The translations under genes were made by a program, and so were the position numbers. DNA of 8,125 nucleotides from Myxococcales bacterium (GTDB lineage: Bacteria; Myxococcota; Myxococcia; Myxococcales; Myxococcaceae), in contig PMBV01000541.1 of NCBI GenBank assembly GCA_003153055.1, positions 7,538-15,662 on the forward strand, written 5' to 3'. Below the pieces are notes generated by a model. The model saw only the letters and a program-made list of their open reading frames with translations, did not search any database and was not told where the DNA came from. Positions 1-6,279 of this stretch are shown in pieces. The stretch's first letter is position 1; each line of letters begins with the position of its first letter.

Positions 1-431
1 ATGGCCTTCTCGAAGTTCTTGGGGTCTTTCGAGTCGACGAACTTCGTGGTGATGCCCAGCTGCGGCAAGATGGTATCGAACTGGGTGTACGTGCCACCGT
101 ACAGGTTGCTCGCCGAGACGATCTCATCACCGGCCTGGGCCAGGGTGATGATGGAATAGAAGATGGCCGCCGTGCCCGACGCCAGCGCCACCGACGCGGC
201 CCCGCCTTCGAGCTGCGAGATCCGCTGCTCCAGCACGTCGGTGGTCGGGTTCCCCAACCGCGTGTAGATGTTCCCCAGCTCCTTGAGGGCGAAGAGATTG
301 GCCGCGTGCTCGGTGTTCTTGAACACGTACGAGCTCGTCCGGTACACCGGGAGCCCGCGTGACAGGGTGCCGTCGGGGGTTTGTCCAGAGTGGAGGGCCA
401 AGGTCTCGAAGCGGTACGGTTTGGAGCTCAT
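1..431 (-). CDS. metY: O-acetylhomoserine sulfhydrylase (aminocarboxypropyltransferase), N-terminal part
   Basis: Partial gene: the first 143 codons are present and the rest lies beyond position 1. The family is PLP-dependent (Cys/Met metabolism) and makes homocysteine from O-acetylhomoserine and sulfide in the cytoplasm. The translation begins MSSKPYRFETLALHSGQTPD. It shows family landmarks: PVY (28-30), the phosphate-binding YTRLGNPT (56-63), the ASGTAAI segment (84-90) and NLYGGTY (109-115). Full-length members are usually about 430 residues, so about one third is seen and the PLP-binding lysine is outside the window. The ATG at 429-431 is supported by GAAAGGA six bases upstream. Divergent from the plus-strand operon. 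Its promoter is overlapped by a palindrome that suggests repression, perhaps by sulfur or methionine status (inference). Related cystathionine synthases or lyases share the fold, but the N-terminal sequence fits MetY best. Confidence 0.93.
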   Translation of the reverse strand, partial: MSSKPYRFETLALHSGQTPDGTLSRGLPVYRTSSYVFKNTEHAANLFALKELGNIYTRLGNPTTDVLEQRISQLEGGAASVALASGTAAIFYSIITLAQAGDEIVSASNLYGGTYTQFDTILPQLGITTKFVDSKDPKNFEKA

Positions 432-437
432 CAGACG

Positions 438-444
438 TCCTTTC
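438..444 (-). promoter_or_regulatory. Ribosome binding site of metY
   Basis: Read on the minus strand this is GAAAGGA, ending six bases before the ATG at 431. It fixes the metY start. Confidence 0.7.
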
Positions 445-465
445 GGTTGCGAAGTAGCGCGCGGC

Positions 466-496
466 GGACAGTATCCTGTTTAACGGAATACTGTCC
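466..496. promoter_or_regulatory. 31-bp near-palindrome over the metY promoter, probable operator
   Basis: The arms GGACAGTAT (466-474) and ATACTGTCC (488-496) are perfect 9-bp inverted repeats. Inside them most bases also pair about a single central base, so 13 of 15 positions are symmetric. The site spans the -35 and -10 hexamers of the putative metY promoter, the usual position for a repressor site. The regulator is not in the window. The long AT-centred symmetry resembles operators of dimeric Rrf2-type sulfur regulators in general layout only; that family assignment is a guess. A terminator is less likely: no T-run follows, and the site lies upstream of metY. Confidence 0.6.
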
Positions 497-497
497 A
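470..497 (-). promoter_or_regulatory. Putative sigma-70-type promoter of metY
   Basis: On the minus strand, TGGACA (497-492, five of six matches to TTGACA) is followed after 16 bases by GATACT (475-470, four of six matches to TATAAT). Transcription would start near 463, giving a leader of about 32 bases that contains the metY ribosome binding site. Both hexamers fall within the arms of the palindrome at 466-496. The call rests on motif matches and position only. Confidence 0.5.
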
Positions 498-509
498 CTG
501 AAACGGAAT
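482..509. repeat. AACGGAAT direct repeat, two copies 20 bp apart
   Basis: AACGGAAT occurs at 482-489, inside the palindrome, and again at 502-509, just upstream of the metY -35 hexamer. The 20-bp spacing is about two helical turns, so two regulator dimers could bind one face of the DNA. The second copy has no matching opposite arm. Confidence 0.45.
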
Positions 510-545
510 GACCCACCCCGGCCAGGTTGCGCCGAGTCACGCAGC

Positions 546-551
546 TACAAT
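546..551 (+). promoter_or_regulatory. Possible -10 element for the five-gene operon
   Basis: TACAAT matches TATAAT at five of six positions, but no -35 hexamer is visible at a standard distance. TTGCGC at 527-532 leaves only a 13-base spacer. If used, it would give a leader of roughly 130 bases. Weak call, noted because 432-690 must hold the operon promoter if there is one. Confidence 0.2.
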
Positions 552-669
552 TCCATCAAAACAACAGACGAGACACTGGCACCAGAATGATCGCTGCCCA
601 AAAAAGCGGGGCCGTCATTGGGCGGGTCATTACCCATTGGATCAATGCACGGGGGAGTCGCTCAACGTA

Positions 670-686
670 CTGCCTGAAGGCAGGTG
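670..686 (+). promoter_or_regulatory. Small hairpin overlapping the ribosome binding site of the PEGA gene
   Basis: CTGCC (670-674) and GGCAG (679-683) form a 5-bp stem with a TGAA loop. The right arm runs into AGGTG (682-686), which is complementary to the 16S rRNA tail and lies four bases before the GTG start at 691. The ribosome binding site supports the start; a role for the hairpin in masking it is speculative. Confidence 0.4.
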
Positions 687-690
687 AAAT

Positions 691-1065
691 GTGCGAGGAG
701 TTGCTGTCGTAGAACTGATCACCGCTGTCTTCGGCCTCGTCACCGGATGCGCCACTTCGGCGCCCGCGATTCCAGCCACGGAGCGACCAGCCGCCGCGGT
801 CACCGAGCCAGTCGCGGCTCCCGCGGCGGTCAGACAGGGCAGCGGGCTCTTCTTCTCGGTGACGCCGACTGACGCGGAGATTTTCATCGACGGAAAGGCC
901 AGGGCAAAGGTCGCCGACCTCGAGGCGAGCGGCGGGGTCCTCAGCATCAAGCCAGGAATCTACCAGGTGAGCCTCAAGCGGCACGGGTTCGTCACCTGGC
1001 GGGCGGAGGTCACGGTAGGCGACGGCGCCGAGGCCATCCAGGTCACCATGGTCGAGAGCCAGTGA
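691..1065 (+). CDS. Small PEGA-domain lipoprotein
   Basis: A 124-residue predicted lipoprotein. The N-terminus has one arginine, a hydrophobic stretch and a lipobox LVTGC with cysteine 20, so lipid attachment at the outer or inner membrane is expected. A Pro/Ala-rich linker (about 21-50) leads to one PEGA domain (about 52-122), with the family pattern VTPTDAEIFIDG, then PGIYQVSLKRHGF and a terminal strand. PEGA domains are small extracytoplasmic beta modules, often on surface or envelope proteins; no enzymatic role is known. GTG at 691 is the only plausible start: an in-frame TGA lies at 685-687 and AGGTG at 682-686. Odd point: glutamate 8 sits inside the hydrophobic core of the signal. The stop codon overlaps the next start by four bases (GTGA), so the two are probably translationally coupled. 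First gene of the operon. The domain call is secure; the role is unknown. Confidence 0.85.
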   Translation: MRGVAVVELITAVFGLVTGCATSAPAIPATERPAAAVTEPVAAPAAVRQGSGLFFSVTPTDAEIFIDGKARAKVADLEASGGVLSIKPGIYQVSLKRHGFVTWRAEVTVGDGAEAIQVTMVESQ

Positions 1066-2957
1066 ACTCGCTCCCTCCAGACTGGCTCCCCATCATCCGG
1101 GTGAAGCTCAAGTGCAAGGATAGGTTCGAATTCCTTTCCCTGCTCGCGTCTGGAATTGCGAGGCGAGGGGTCTTCGTCACGCCCCCGAAGCTGCTGCCGG
1201 TCGGGAGCCCAGTCAAACTGAAGCTCGAGTTCTCAGGTGGGGCGGTGGGTGTGTCGGGGGAGGCAGTGGTGTTGCGCCATGCCCCATCGGAGAAGGGCAC
1301 CGGCATGACGTTGCACCTGGTGCGACTCGACGCCGATTCGACGCAGTTCCCGCTGATGTCAGTGGCACTGCCACCCGCTCCCGCGGAGCCGATCAGGCAG
1401 GGGCTCGGCACTTCAACCACGCTCGACGACGACTCGATTCTGGTGCTCGAGGAGGCCCACGCTCCTGCGTACCCCTTCGCCCCGCCCTCTGACGCCGCCG
1501 CCGCGCCTTCGCCAGTCCAGAGTCGATCGACGGCTGCGTACCCTCCTGGATGGGCGGGAGACGCCTTCCCTCTCGCTGGGAGCACCGCACCCGCCCACTC
1601 GACGACCCCGTCCGCTGCCTCCGTTGCGGCGCGACCGCGGGGAGCCGGCGCTGCGACCCCAGCCTCCGGCACTCCGGCCCACTCGCCAGCGGCCGCAAGC
1701 GCGGCGCCCTTCGCGTTCCCTGGTGCTGCGACCTCGCTCCCCCCTGCCACAGGTGCGGCGCCCGTCCCGCTCCCTGGCGCTGCGACCCCCGCCTCCGGCA
1801 CTCCGGCCCGCTCGCCAGCGGCCGCAAGCGCGGCGCCCTTCGCGTTCCCTGGCGCTGCGACCTCGCTCCCCCCTTCCACAGCTGCGGCGCCCGTCCCGCT
1901 CCCTGGCGCTGCGACCCCCGCCTCCGGCACTCCGGCCCGCTCGCCAGCGACCACGAGCGCGGCGCCCTTCGCGTTTCCGGGCGCTGCGACCCTCGCCTCC
2001 GTCACCCCGGCCCGCTCGTCAGCCGGGAGCGCAGCGCCCGTCCCGCTCCCTCACGCCGCGGGCCCTGCCTCCGTGACTCCGTCCCGCTCGTCAGCCGGGA
2101 GCGCAGCGCCCGTCCCGCTCCCTGGCGCTGCAACCGTCGCCTCCGTCACCCCGGCCCGCTCGTCAGCCGGGAGTGCAGCGCCCGTCCCGCTCCCTCACGC
2201 TGCAACCGTCGCCTCAGCCGGGCTCCCTCGCGCTGCGACACCTGGCTCCGTCACTCCGATCCACTCCCCAGCGGCCCCGAGCGCGCCGTCTCCTGGCACC
2301 GCGACCGCGGCATCGGTCCCTGCGCCCCGCTCCACGGTGGCCGCCTCGATCCTCTCCTCCCTCGAGGACCTCCCTGCCGCCGCCCCCGACAGCAGCTCGG
2401 CCATGTGGCCCAACACGAGTCCCGACCCCACTGCCACGAGCTCGCGCGTGCCCGTCGCCTCGGAAGCGAACGCAAAGCCATCCACCCCAGCGATCGCGAC
2501 CGACGAGCAAGACACCCAAGCCAACAAACCAACCACAACCATACCGAGACGCGCCATCTTCGCTGGAGCTACCGCCGCGGCACTGGCGACGCTCATCGCC
2601 CTGGGCACGCTGTGGAGCCATCGCCAAGAAGACCGAGTGGCGCTCACCGCCCACGTCACCTTGGCTGACGAGCGCATCGCCGCGGGGCGACTGGCCGGCC
2701 CATCGGGCGATGAGGCACTGGACCATCTCATCGCGGCCCGGGCGCTGCGAGCCGACGACCCCCGGGTGATGGAGCGACTCTCGGCTCTGGCCTCCAAGTT
2801 CGAGCAACTGGGAGACAAGGCGCTCGAGCGGGGCGACGTCGCCGAGGCCGCGGCCCACTACCAAGGCGCGGTGCTCGCCGAGCCTGGTCGCGCCAAGGCC
2901 TCCCAGCGGCTGAAAGACATCGAGCTGCGGATCCGCTCTGGCAAGCCCACTGAATAG
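1062..2957 (+). CDS. PilZ-like domain protein with Ala/Pro repeat linker, one membrane span and C-terminal helical repeats
   Basis: A 631-residue protein in four parts. Residues about 8-95 resemble the PilZ subtype common in myxobacteria: a GVFV strand at 36-39, LPVGSPVKLKLEF at 45-57 and a terminal GM motif near 81. The canonical c-di-GMP ligands look absent. Residues about 100-493 are a low-complexity Ala/Pro/Ser-rich region with tandem repeats, probably disordered. Residues about 498-518 form one hydrophobic span, preceded by RR (496-497). No signal peptide is present, so the N-terminus should be cytoplasmic and the C-terminus periplasmic. Residues about 525-625 are helical and TPR-like (DEALDHLIAARALRADDPRV, then a QLGDKALERGDVAEAAAHYQ stretch). 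The GTG start overlaps the upstream stop. It may carry a cytoplasmic signal or anchor to the envelope proteins encoded beside it (inference). Domains fairly sure, function unknown. Confidence 0.85.
   Translation: MNSLPPDWLPIIRVKLKCKDRFEFLSLLASGIARRGVFVTPPKLLPVGSPVKLKLEFSGGAVGVSGEAVVLRHAPSEKGTGMTLHLVRLDADSTQFPLMSVALPPAPAEPIRQGLGTSTTLDDDSILVLEEAHAPAYPFAPPSDAAAAPSPVQSRSTAAYPPGWAGDAFPLAGSTAPAHSTTPSAASVAARPRGAGAATPASGTPAHSPAAASAAPFAFPGAATSLPPATGAAPVPLPGAATPASGTPARSPAAASAAPFAFPGAATSLPPSTAAAPVPLPGAATPASGTPARSPATTSAAPFAFPGAATLASVTPARSSAGSAAPVPLPHAAGPASVTPSRSSAGSAAPVPLPGAATVASVTPARSSAGSAAPVPLPHAATVASAGLPRAATPGSVTPIHSPAAPSAPSPGTATAASVPAPRSTVAASILSSLEDLPAAAPDSSSAMWPNTSPDPTATSSRVPVASEANAKPSTPAIATDEQDTQANKPTTTIPRRAIFAGATAAALATLIALGTLWSHRQEDRVALTAHVTLADERIAAGRLAGPSGDEALDHLIAARALRADDPRVMERLSALASKFEQLGDKALERGDVAEAAAHYQGAVLAEPGRAKASQRLKDIELRIRSGKPTE
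1650..1982 (+). repeat. 129-bp in-frame tandem repeat (43 residues), 2.6 copies
   Basis: Copies begin at 1650, 1779 and 1908, exactly 129 bp apart. The first two differ at only five positions; the third stops after 75 bp, where a shorter repeat takes over. Each unit codes for a 25-residue block (AATPASGTPARSP, then a stretch ending PFAFPG) plus an 18-residue block ending APVPLPG. It lies in the disordered linker of the PilZ-like protein. The high identity implies recent expansion or homogenisation. Confidence 0.9.
1983..2198 (+). repeat. 72-bp in-frame tandem repeat (24 residues), three copies
   Basis: Units start at 1983, 2055 and 2127. Each codes for a version of AATLASVTPARSSAGSAAP followed by VPLPH or VPLPG. 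Units 1 and 3 differ at three positions, while unit 2 is more distant and ends differently, which suggests an older two-unit higher-order repeat. The 72-bp unit looks like the 129-bp unit shortened by 57 bp (19 codons). Degenerate copies continue to about 2330. Confidence 0.88.
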
Positions 2958-2960
2958 GAG
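2956..2960 (+). promoter_or_regulatory. Ribosome binding site of the Ig-like/barrel gene
   Basis: AGGAG overlaps the TAG stop of the preceding gene (2955-2957) and lies five bases before the ATG at 2966. It decides that start and suggests translational coupling. Confidence 0.75.
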
Positions 2961-2965
2961 ACCGG

Positions 2966-4921
2966 ATGCGTTTGGCACCCATAGCATGTCGGGGCATTGG
3001 CCTCCTGGGCGCGGTCCTCGGCTGCACGGTGGCCCAGGGTGCCTCCCTCACCTTGGACAAGGAGCCTGTCGTCCTGGGCCGCAGCGAGTCGGTGACCGTC
3101 ACCGTCCATGCCGATGAGCCACCAGGGAGCGCCGACCGGCCACTGCGCCTGGCGGTGAACGTGGGCAGCTTCGGGGAGGTCACTCGCACGGGCCCCGGCA
3201 CCTACCGCGCCGTCTACGTGCCTCCCTCCACGCGCTTCCCGCAGGTGGCGCTGGTGGCAGTCTGGAGAGAGACAGGCCCCGAGGCGCCCATCGAGTTCCT
3301 CCGCATTCCCCTGTACGGCATCGCCAAGATCCCCGTGCAGGCGCCCAAGAGCTCCGAGGTGCGCATTCAAGTCGCCAGCGTCGAGTTCGGTCCCCAGCTC
3401 ACCGACGCGAAGGGCAAGGCGCAGATCGCCGTCGAGGTGCCACCTGGCGTTCGCGAGTCAACGGTCCTGGTGAAGGACAAGAAGAACGTCACCCTCTCGC
3501 GCCGAGTTCCCGTCGAGGTGCCGACGTACAACCGGCTCACCGCCGCGGTCGTGCCCCACGCGGTGCTCGCCGACGGCCACTCCTGGGCCCGCCTGGAGGT
3601 CTTCTACGATCTCGGTGGCGCCTCGGTGCCTCCCAAGCTCGTCAGGGTCACCGCCAGCCAGGGCGCGGCGTCGTTCGTCTCGGCCGAGGCCGGGCGCTAC
3701 GTCTACCGCTACGTCCCAGCGGCTGGAGCTACCGCCAAGGAGGTGGTGTTCGGCTTCTCCATCGACTCGGACCCGGCCGCGCGCGCCGAGGCTCGCCTCC
3801 GCCTCGGTTTGCCTGCACCGAGCCAGCTCGTCGTGCGCCCACCGGAGCAGCCGCTCCTCTGCGACGGGCAGTCGAAGGCCATGGTCAGCGTGCTCGCCTT
3901 CGACGCCACCGGCCTCGGCCTCGCGGCCCAGCCCATCGAGGTCACCGGAAACGGCCGCCCCCTCGAGGGCCTCACCTACCTGGGCAACGGGCTGTACCAG
4001 GTGCCCTTCGTCGCGCCCGACCGCTACCCCGCCGGAGGGCTGGTTCAGTTCGTCGCCTCGGTGACCGGCGAGGGTGGCGCTCCAGTCACCACCGCCGCCA
4101 ACTACCAGCTGCAAGCGGTGGCCGCGGCCAGAGCGGTGAGCGGGCACTTCAGCCCCGATCCAGTGCCGACCGACGGACGCACCGAGGCGCGCCTCTCGCT
4201 CGAGGTTCGCGACGGAGCAGGGCTGCCGCTCACTGGCGCCAGGCTCACCGTCATCCCCACCCACGGCTCGGTAGGGAAGCTCACCGAGCTCGGCGAGGGC
4301 CGCTACGAGACGAGCTTCGTCCCACCGCCCTCGATGCCCGACGAGGACCCACGGGTGCGCGTGGTCGACCTCACCGGCGGCTTCGAAGACTCGGTGCTGG
4401 TGCCGGTGAGAGCCGATCCGCACCGCCTCTTGCTCGGGGTGCGCGGCGGCGTGACCTACAGTCTGGGCGATCAATTCAGCCCCAGAGTGGGCGCCGACCT
4501 CTGGGTGCCCTTCCGCGCGGGCAACACAGGCATGGGCGTGGGCCTCACCGGTCAATACGCCTCGGCCTCCCAGACGGTGCGAGACACCTCGGGGGCGTTC
4601 TCGAGCCGCTCGCTGGCGACCTACCTGCCCATCACGGCGCGCTTCGGCGTCGAGCTCTTCGCTGGCCGCCGCGTGTCCCTGCTGGTCGGCGCTGGAGGCC
4701 AGGCCACCTACGCCATCTACGAGACGACGCTGACGGCGACCCGCTCCACGGCCTGGGGCTTCGGCGCGCTGGGCTTCGCGGCCCTCGGAGTCGCCCTCGG
4801 ACCAGGGCTGGGCTTCGTCGAGCTCGGCTACGCCTGGGCGCCGGTGAACAAGGCTCAGGCGTTCCATCTCGAGGCGGGCGGGCTGGCGCTGGAGTTGGGC
4901 TATCGCTTTGGGGTGCTGTGA
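2966..4921 (+). CDS. Secreted multi-Ig-like protein with predicted C-terminal outer-membrane beta-barrel
   Basis: A 651-residue exported protein. A signal peptide covers residues 1-25 (cut likely after AQG); a lipoprotein cut at cysteine 20 (VLGC) is a less likely alternative. About five beta-sandwich, Ig/invasin-like domains follow, near 27-125, 128-188, 190-282, 284-386 and 390-484. Four share a terminal motif of the form GxGxYxxxFVPP: at 76-87, 241-251, 340-351 and 443-454. From about 486 the pattern changes to alternating, glycine- and aromatic-rich strands (LLLGVRGGVTYSL, VGADLWVPF, GMGVGLTGQYASA, AFHLEAGGLALELGYRFGV), typical of a small outer-membrane barrel of roughly eight strands. 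The last residues, FGVL, do not give the classic terminal phenylalanine. The Ig chain would then sit in the periplasm ahead of the barrel, unlike intimins. No recognised homologue or enzyme motif. It may be the outer-membrane anchor of the operon's products (inference). Confidence 0.83.
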   Translation: MRLAPIACRGIGLLGAVLGCTVAQGASLTLDKEPVVLGRSESVTVTVHADEPPGSADRPLRLAVNVGSFGEVTRTGPGTYRAVYVPPSTRFPQVALVAVWRETGPEAPIEFLRIPLYGIAKIPVQAPKSSEVRIQVASVEFGPQLTDAKGKAQIAVEVPPGVRESTVLVKDKKNVTLSRRVPVEVPTYNRLTAAVVPHAVLADGHSWARLEVFYDLGGASVPPKLVRVTASQGAASFVSAEAGRYVYRYVPAAGATAKEVVFGFSIDSDPAARAEARLRLGLPAPSQLVVRPPEQPLLCDGQSKAMVSVLAFDATGLGLAAQPIEVTGNGRPLEGLTYLGNGLYQVPFVAPDRYPAGGLVQFVASVTGEGGAPVTTAANYQLQAVAAARAVSGHFSPDPVPTDGRTEARLSLEVRDGAGLPLTGARLTVIPTHGSVGKLTELGEGRYETSFVPPPSMPDEDPRVRVVDLTGGFEDSVLVPVRADPHRLLLGVRGGVTYSLGDQFSPRVGADLWVPFRAGNTGMGVGLTGQYASASQTVRDTSGAFSSRSLATYLPITARFGVELFAGRRVSLLVGAGGQATYAIYETTLTATRSTAWGFGALGFAALGVALGPGLGFVELGYAWAPVNKAQAFHLEAGGLALELGYRFGVL

Positions 4922-6279
4922 TGCGCTGGGCCCTCGGCGCCCTGGCGGCTCTCGCGGTCACTGGGTGCGGTGATGCGCCAGCGCCGGCGCCTGAGCTGCG
5001 CGGCCTGACACCCTCGCAGGCGACCTCCGACGACGACGTCTCGGTGGAGATCTCCGGCACCGGGCTCATGGCGAAGGTGGTGACCGACTTCAACCACGCC
5101 ACCAAGAGCGCCCTCGACGTCACCTTCGTCGCGGCGCTCACGCCCCAAGACGCCGACGCCTCACAGGCCATCGCGCTGCTCGACGTTCGGCTCACCCCCG
5201 CGGCCACGCTGCAGGCGACGGTGCCCGCGGGCGTCCCTCGGGGAACGTACGACCTCAAGGTCATCGACCCGGAGCAGCGCTCAATGACACTCCTCGGCGC
5301 CTACCGCGTCGTCGCCTCGGCCGAGACGGTCGCCGGCTTCCGCATCGACGCCATCGGGCCCCAGCGCGCCGGGAGCTCCTTCACCGTCTCGCTGGCCGCG
5401 GTCGACCCGCTCGGCCGGGTGGTAGACGGCTTCGTGGGCTCGGCGAGCCTGTCGGACCTCAGCGGGACCCTGACCCCGACAGACACCGGCCCCTTCGTGC
5501 TGGGTCGCTCGCGGGTCCTGGTGATGGTGTCGACGCCCCTTGCCTCCGACACCTTGACCGTCACTGACGCCCTCGGCCACGCCTCCATCGCCGAGGCCTT
5601 CGAGGTGAAGACCGGCCTGGCCGTGGCGCTGAAGGTGCGCTCGCAACCCCAGACGCTCGTCGCCGGCGAGTGCTCATCACCCCTCGAGGTCGAGCTGGCC
5701 GACGTCTTCGGCAAGCCCGCCCAGGCCGAGGCGCCGCTCAGCCTTGCCTTCGAAGCCGGCCCGCTCGATGACGTGCGGTTCTTCTCCGACGCCGCCTGCA
5801 CGGCACCCTCTCCGATGGTCGCGTTGGGCCCGTCAGACTCACTCGTCAGCGTGTACTTCCTCACCCTCCGCGCGGGGAGCCCGACCCTGCGAGTCAACAG
5901 CGAGGCGTTCCCCTCGGCTTCTCAGCCCCAGACCGTGAGCCCATCGAGCCCCGTCAGCCTGAGCTTCTCGACGCCAGGGCAATCGGTGAAGGCGGGCGCA
6001 TGCTCCGCGGCGGTGAGGGTGCAGGCCGTCGACGCCCACGGCAACCCCAGCCCGGTGGCCGAGGACCTGCCGCTGTCCATCGCCATGGGTCCAGGAACCA
6101 GCGCCAACGCCCGACTCCACGCCGACGCCGACTGCGCCACCCCACTCGCGACCTTCGCCATCGCCGCGGGCACCAGCTCCAGCACCCTGTACTTCCAAGG
6201 CACGGCGGAGGGTGCGCTCTGGGTCGAGCTCACCTCCACGCTGGGCACCGCTCTGCAAGAAGAGACCATCGCGCCATGA
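4921..6279 (+). CDS. TIG/Ig-like repeat lipoprotein
   Basis: A 452-residue predicted lipoprotein: signal MRWALGALAALAVTGC with cysteine 16 as lipidation site, then a short Ala/Pro linker. Residues about 25-131 match an IPT/TIG beta domain (ELRGLTPSQATSDDDVSVEI, a GTGL turn, then VPAGVPRGTYDLKVID). Residues about 132-230 form another Ig-like domain. Two related domains follow (about 232-340 and 344-448), each with an early cysteine after a GxC turn and a second in a DxxC turn: C251/C293 and C361/C405, likely disulfides. This paired pattern followed by a strand such as SSSTLYFQGT is familiar from myxobacterial surface proteins. ATG at 4921 overlaps the upstream TGA by one base (TGATG); GTG at 4918, one codon earlier, is possible. 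The stop overlaps the next start (ATGA). Probably a structural or adhesive envelope protein; partner unknown. Confidence 0.83.
   Translation: MRWALGALAALAVTGCGDAPAPAPELRGLTPSQATSDDDVSVEISGTGLMAKVVTDFNHATKSALDVTFVAALTPQDADASQAIALLDVRLTPAATLQATVPAGVPRGTYDLKVIDPEQRSMTLLGAYRVVASAETVAGFRIDAIGPQRAGSSFTVSLAAVDPLGRVVDGFVGSASLSDLSGTLTPTDTGPFVLGRSRVLVMVSTPLASDTLTVTDALGHASIAEAFEVKTGLAVALKVRSQPQTLVAGECSSPLEVELADVFGKPAQAEAPLSLAFEAGPLDDVRFFSDAACTAPSPMVALGPSDSLVSVYFLTLRAGSPTLRVNSEAFPSASQPQTVSPSSPVSLSFSTPGQSVKAGACSAAVRVQAVDAHGNPSPVAEDLPLSIAMGPGTSANARLHADADCATPLATFAIAAGTSSSTLYFQGTAEGALWVELTSTLGTALQEETIAP

Noticed and set aside
614..631. GTCATT repeated 12 bp apart
   Set aside because: Too short to separate from chance.
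527..712. 61-codon plus-strand open frame in the metY-operon spacer
   Set aside because: No ribosome binding site or recognisable domain. It overlaps the PEGA start out of frame. A 7-codon frame from the ATG at 689 is equally unsupported.
1043..2005. 320-codon open frame on the minus strand
   Set aside because: It is antisense to the tandem repeats. GC-rich repeats stay open in several frames, and the product is a simple repeat with no domain; the plus-strand frame has real domains on both sides.
1550..2668. 372-codon open frame on the plus strand, rich in Arg/Pro/Leu repeats
   Set aside because: It is the same repeat DNA read in another frame and conflicts with the PilZ-like protein.
3458..4867. 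469-codon open frame on the minus strand
   Set aside because: Antisense shadow of the Ig-like/barrel gene. No recognisable domain and no ribosome binding site.
6000..6275. Upstream extension of the FecR gene to 6000
   Set aside because: The extension is Arg-rich, overlaps the TIG/Ig gene and would bury the clear lipoprotein signal starting at 6276.
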